In this document: positions 28,721 to 30,642 of the stretch, in pieces | Numbering within the stretch: position 1 is the first letter of the stretch | Layout: the number at the start of each line of letters is the position of its first letter | Assembly: GCA_964464145.1 (NCBI GenBank) | Contig: CAYXFB010000029.1 | Span: 1-30,642, forward strand | Length of the DNA: 30,642 nucleotides | Reading direction: 5' to 3' | DNA from: UBA5399 sp964464145 | GTDB taxonomy: Bacteria > Bacillota > Clostridia > Christensenellales > Christensenellaceae | Made by a program: the position numbers and the translations under genes | Notes under the pieces: generated by a model | Told to the model about the DNA's origin: nothing | Seen by the model: only the letters and a program-made list of their open reading frames with translations | Database searches by the model: none

Positions 28721-30525
28721 GCGGCGGCGCTGAGCCCGTCCTCCGTCATGTAATACGTTATCATATCCGCCATTTTTTTCATGGCGCCCTCATCGAAGGG
28801 GGATACCAGCCCGGCGGAGGTCACAGATTCCACAAAATCATACTTCAAACCGTTGTTCAAAAGCTTCATGTATATATCTATAGCCTTTTGCTTGTCCGTC
28901 TGGGCGATCTCCCATATTTGCAGTGCCACGGAGACGGATGTGGCATAGGTCAGCGTGTGGAAGGGCACCGTGGCAATCTGCGGGTTTGATACCCAATCCA
29001 GATTTAAAAAATCCGCGCCCAGAGCCTCCCAATCGTTACCGAAGGCTATATTTTCCTCTCGGGCTATTTTGTTGAGCTTGTCCACCGTTATATCCTCGCC
29101 CTCGGCGTAGGCGCGCAGTTCTATGGCCGTGTAGAGCGGCTGCGAAACTATTGTTGAGAAGCTGCTGGAAAGCGCGTCAAAACGCATTTCGTAGCCGGTT
29201 TCGCTGCCGAAGTAGGCGGGGTAATAATCCGAATACAATAGCTCCAGCGCCTGCGAAAATATTTCCGCTATGTCCATTTGAGAGGGGTTTGCGTAGTTGG
29301 TTGTGTAATTATCGTTAAAATGTCCAAATTCGTGCAGAAATGTACTCATGCTGTCCGCGTCGCCATTGTAGGACATCAGTATATAGGAAGCGTCGTAATT
29401 GGGAATGTAATACGTCGCCGCGCCAGCCTCCTTGTATTGAGCGGGCTTGAAACCGCACAGCTCGTTTTCGCGCATAGCGTCAAACGAGGGCAAAAACTTG
29501 GGCGAGATATCGTTTAGCACGTCGCGGGTCACGCCCATGAAGCCATCGTAATCCATATCCACATCGGGAGAATAAAGCGAGCCAAATGCCGTGGCGTCTT
29601 TGTATGCTGGAGCCACATACTCTTTTATTTCGTCCAGCATAGAGCGCACCATTTCGGCGTCATAGCCGCCCATATCCTCCGCGTAACGCATCTCCATGTA
29701 ATTTTTGTAGCCCAGTGCTTTGGCTATGGAGGTGCGAAGCTTAACAAGGTCTACATATATGCCTGCGAGTTTTGGATTGTATTCGGTGAGCCATTGCTTT
29801 AATGCATCGCTGTAAACGTAGTAATCTTCAAATTCGTAGATATCTGAAAGTGTAATGTCACTTCCTTTAAAGTTTATAGTTCCAAGCGTTATAGTGTTCG
29901 TGTATTCCTGTGAAAGAACCGCCTCGCGCTCAAACATTGGTTTTGTAAGGAAAGTTACAGTATCCTGTTCGGGCATGCCGGAAAAATAATCCTCCTGCCA
30001 CTGCTCTATACCATCTTTGAACGGTGATTCGTACATTGCGCGCAGCAGTGACTGTCCCGCATGTTGAACGGCAATGTAACCGTTTGTGCAATATTTATCT
30101 TCCTCCATCCAATATTCATCAGATTTATCTGCAGCGGAATGTATGCCAGCAAGCGCTGCCATGGAAGAATAGTTGTTATATATATCCTCAAACTCGTCCA
30201 GCAGCGGTGTTACACCGGTTATATCGCTTTGAGAAAGAGCTTCTTTTTCTATTTCATTTATGCGGCTCGAAGCTACAAAAGCGTCCGGCCGGGTATATTG
30301 CATCTCGTCAAAGGGAATGGTGCGCTTTTCCTTATTATGCACTTTTGCGGTGGGGGAGGCGGCGGGAGATGGAGCGGGCGATGGCGTGGGTGGTGCGCTT
30401 TGTGAGGCGCGAAACGCACCCGAGGCGGCGTCGAATCCAGAGCGAACCAAGCCACAGCCATACAGAGGCGCAGCCAGCAATAAAATGATCAGCGTTATTA
30501 AAACTATTTTACGTAATATTTTCAA
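28717..30525 (-). CDS. M3-family zinc peptidase lipoprotein (oligoendopeptidase F-like)
   Basis: A 602-residue exported metallopeptidase. The N-terminus has a lipoprotein signal ending in LYGC at residue ~24, then a Pro/Ser/Thr spacer (PPTPSPAPSPAASPTA). The body is the helical M3 fold; the zinc site is H398-E399-F-G-H402 in STFLHEFGHFND, with the third ligand probably in AEIFSQALELLYSD about 26 residues later. Most PepF enzymes are cytosolic, so a membrane-anchored extracellular form is notable and would trim peptides outside the cell. The start is TTG at 30525, preceded by AGGAAGG at a good distance; an ATG 5 nt upstream is out of frame. The stop lies in TTAA shared with the convergent Pr6Pr gene, leaving no room for a terminator between them. 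Confidence 0.88.
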   Translation of the reverse strand: MKILRKIVLITLIILLLAAPLYGCGLVRSGFDAASGAFRASQSAPPTPSPAPSPAASPTAKVHNKEKRTIPFDEMQYTRPDAFVASSRINEIEKEALSQSDITGVTPLLDEFEDIYNNYSSMAALAGIHSAADKSDEYWMEEDKYCTNGYIAVQHAGQSLLRAMYESPFKDGIEQWQEDYFSGMPEQDTVTFLTKPMFEREAVLSQEYTNTITLGTINFKGSDITLSDIYEFEDYYVYSDALKQWLTEYNPKLAGIYVDLVKLRTSIAKALGYKNYMEMRYAEDMGGYDAEMVRSMLDEIKEYVAPAYKDATAFGSLYSPDVDMDYDGFMGVTRDVLNDISPKFLPSFDAMRENELCGFKPAQYKEAGAATYYIPNYDASYILMSYNGDADSMSTFLHEFGHFNDNYTTNYANPSQMDIAEIFSQALELLYSDYYPAYFGSETGYEMRFDALSSSFSTIVSQPLYTAIELRAYAEGEDITVDKLNKIAREENIAFGNDWEALGADFLNLDWVSNPQIATVPFHTLTYATSVSVALQIWEIAQTDKQKAIDIYMKLLNNGLKYDFVESVTSAGLVSPFDEGAMKKMADMITYYMTEDGLSAAA

Positions 30526-30591
30526 AGCATACCTTCCTATATCAATTATCGTAATATTATATCATGAATCGCAAATATAGCCAAAGTAAGT

Positions 30592-30642
30592 CAAGACCAC
30601 CAGCTAAGCTGGTGGCTTGCACTGGCCCTGTAAGGGCCTGAT
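30592..30642. mobile_element. Possible end of an IS200/IS605-type element (cut by window edge)
   Basis: CAAG-a-CCACCAGC-TAA-GCTGGTGG-CTTG (30592-30619) is a 12-bp hairpin with one unpaired base in the stem, the form of IS200/IS605 subterminal hairpins recognised by TnpA. A second hairpin, GGCCCT-GTA-AGGGCC (30624-30638), follows at once. No transposase sequence is inside the window, so a REP-like or terminator origin remains possible. Confidence 0.45.

Overview
The window looks like chromosomal DNA of a Gram-positive anaerobe of the Clostridia (Bacillota). The evidence is strong AGGAGG-type ribosome sites, frequent TTG/GTG starts, sigma-70 promoters, lipoproteins, a sortase-type wall-anchored protein, many U-tailed terminators and a folate one-carbon module. 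GC is intermediate and isoleucine is mostly ATA, except in the PEP carboxykinase gene. No rRNA, tRNA, CRISPR array, prophage or complete insertion sequence was seen.

Left part (1-8.2 kb): a non-coding edge with a ~96-bp tandem repeat, then a leftward operon of an AIM24-family protein, a homocysteine methyltransferase/methylene-THF reductase fusion, and a pterin-binding methyl-THF methyltransferase. Rightward genes follow: an FGGY sugar kinase, a metallophosphoesterase, a diaminopimelate-decarboxylase-like enzyme and an overlapping GNAT acetyltransferase. A 60-bp miniature inverted-repeat element (MITE) sits on the GNAT stop codon.

Middle (8.2-17.7 kb): a divergent ATP-type PEP carboxykinase that appears highly expressed, a 7-TM GGDEF diguanylate cyclase, and a 1667-residue cell-wall adhesin with isopeptide-type modules, SpaA modules, a Pro/Thr spacer, an InlB-type repeat and an SPRTG sorting signal. 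An Ohr peroxidase follows.

Right part (17.7-30.6 kb): a leftward EamA exporter and a GT-C glycosyltransferase; a rightward PRPP synthetase, a type I membrane protein with a charged Tyr/Arg/Asp tail, a lipoprotein, an overlapping pair of small DMT transporters, a full-length MITE related to the first, an Ldh-family dehydrogenase with malic enzyme, and a Pr6Pr membrane protein. A leftward M3-type zinc-peptidase lipoprotein shares its stop site with the Pr6Pr gene. The last 50 bases hold two hairpins resembling an IS200/IS605 end.

Functional themes are C4/C3 carbon flow (PEP carboxykinase, Ldh-family dehydrogenase, malic enzyme), methionine/folate chemistry, and a large share of cell-envelope proteins. 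I found no clear new defence or mobile system. The most unusual items are the two related MITEs that each complete a TAG stop codon, the split methionine-synthase-like operon with a possibly leaderless gene, and the two surface proteins.
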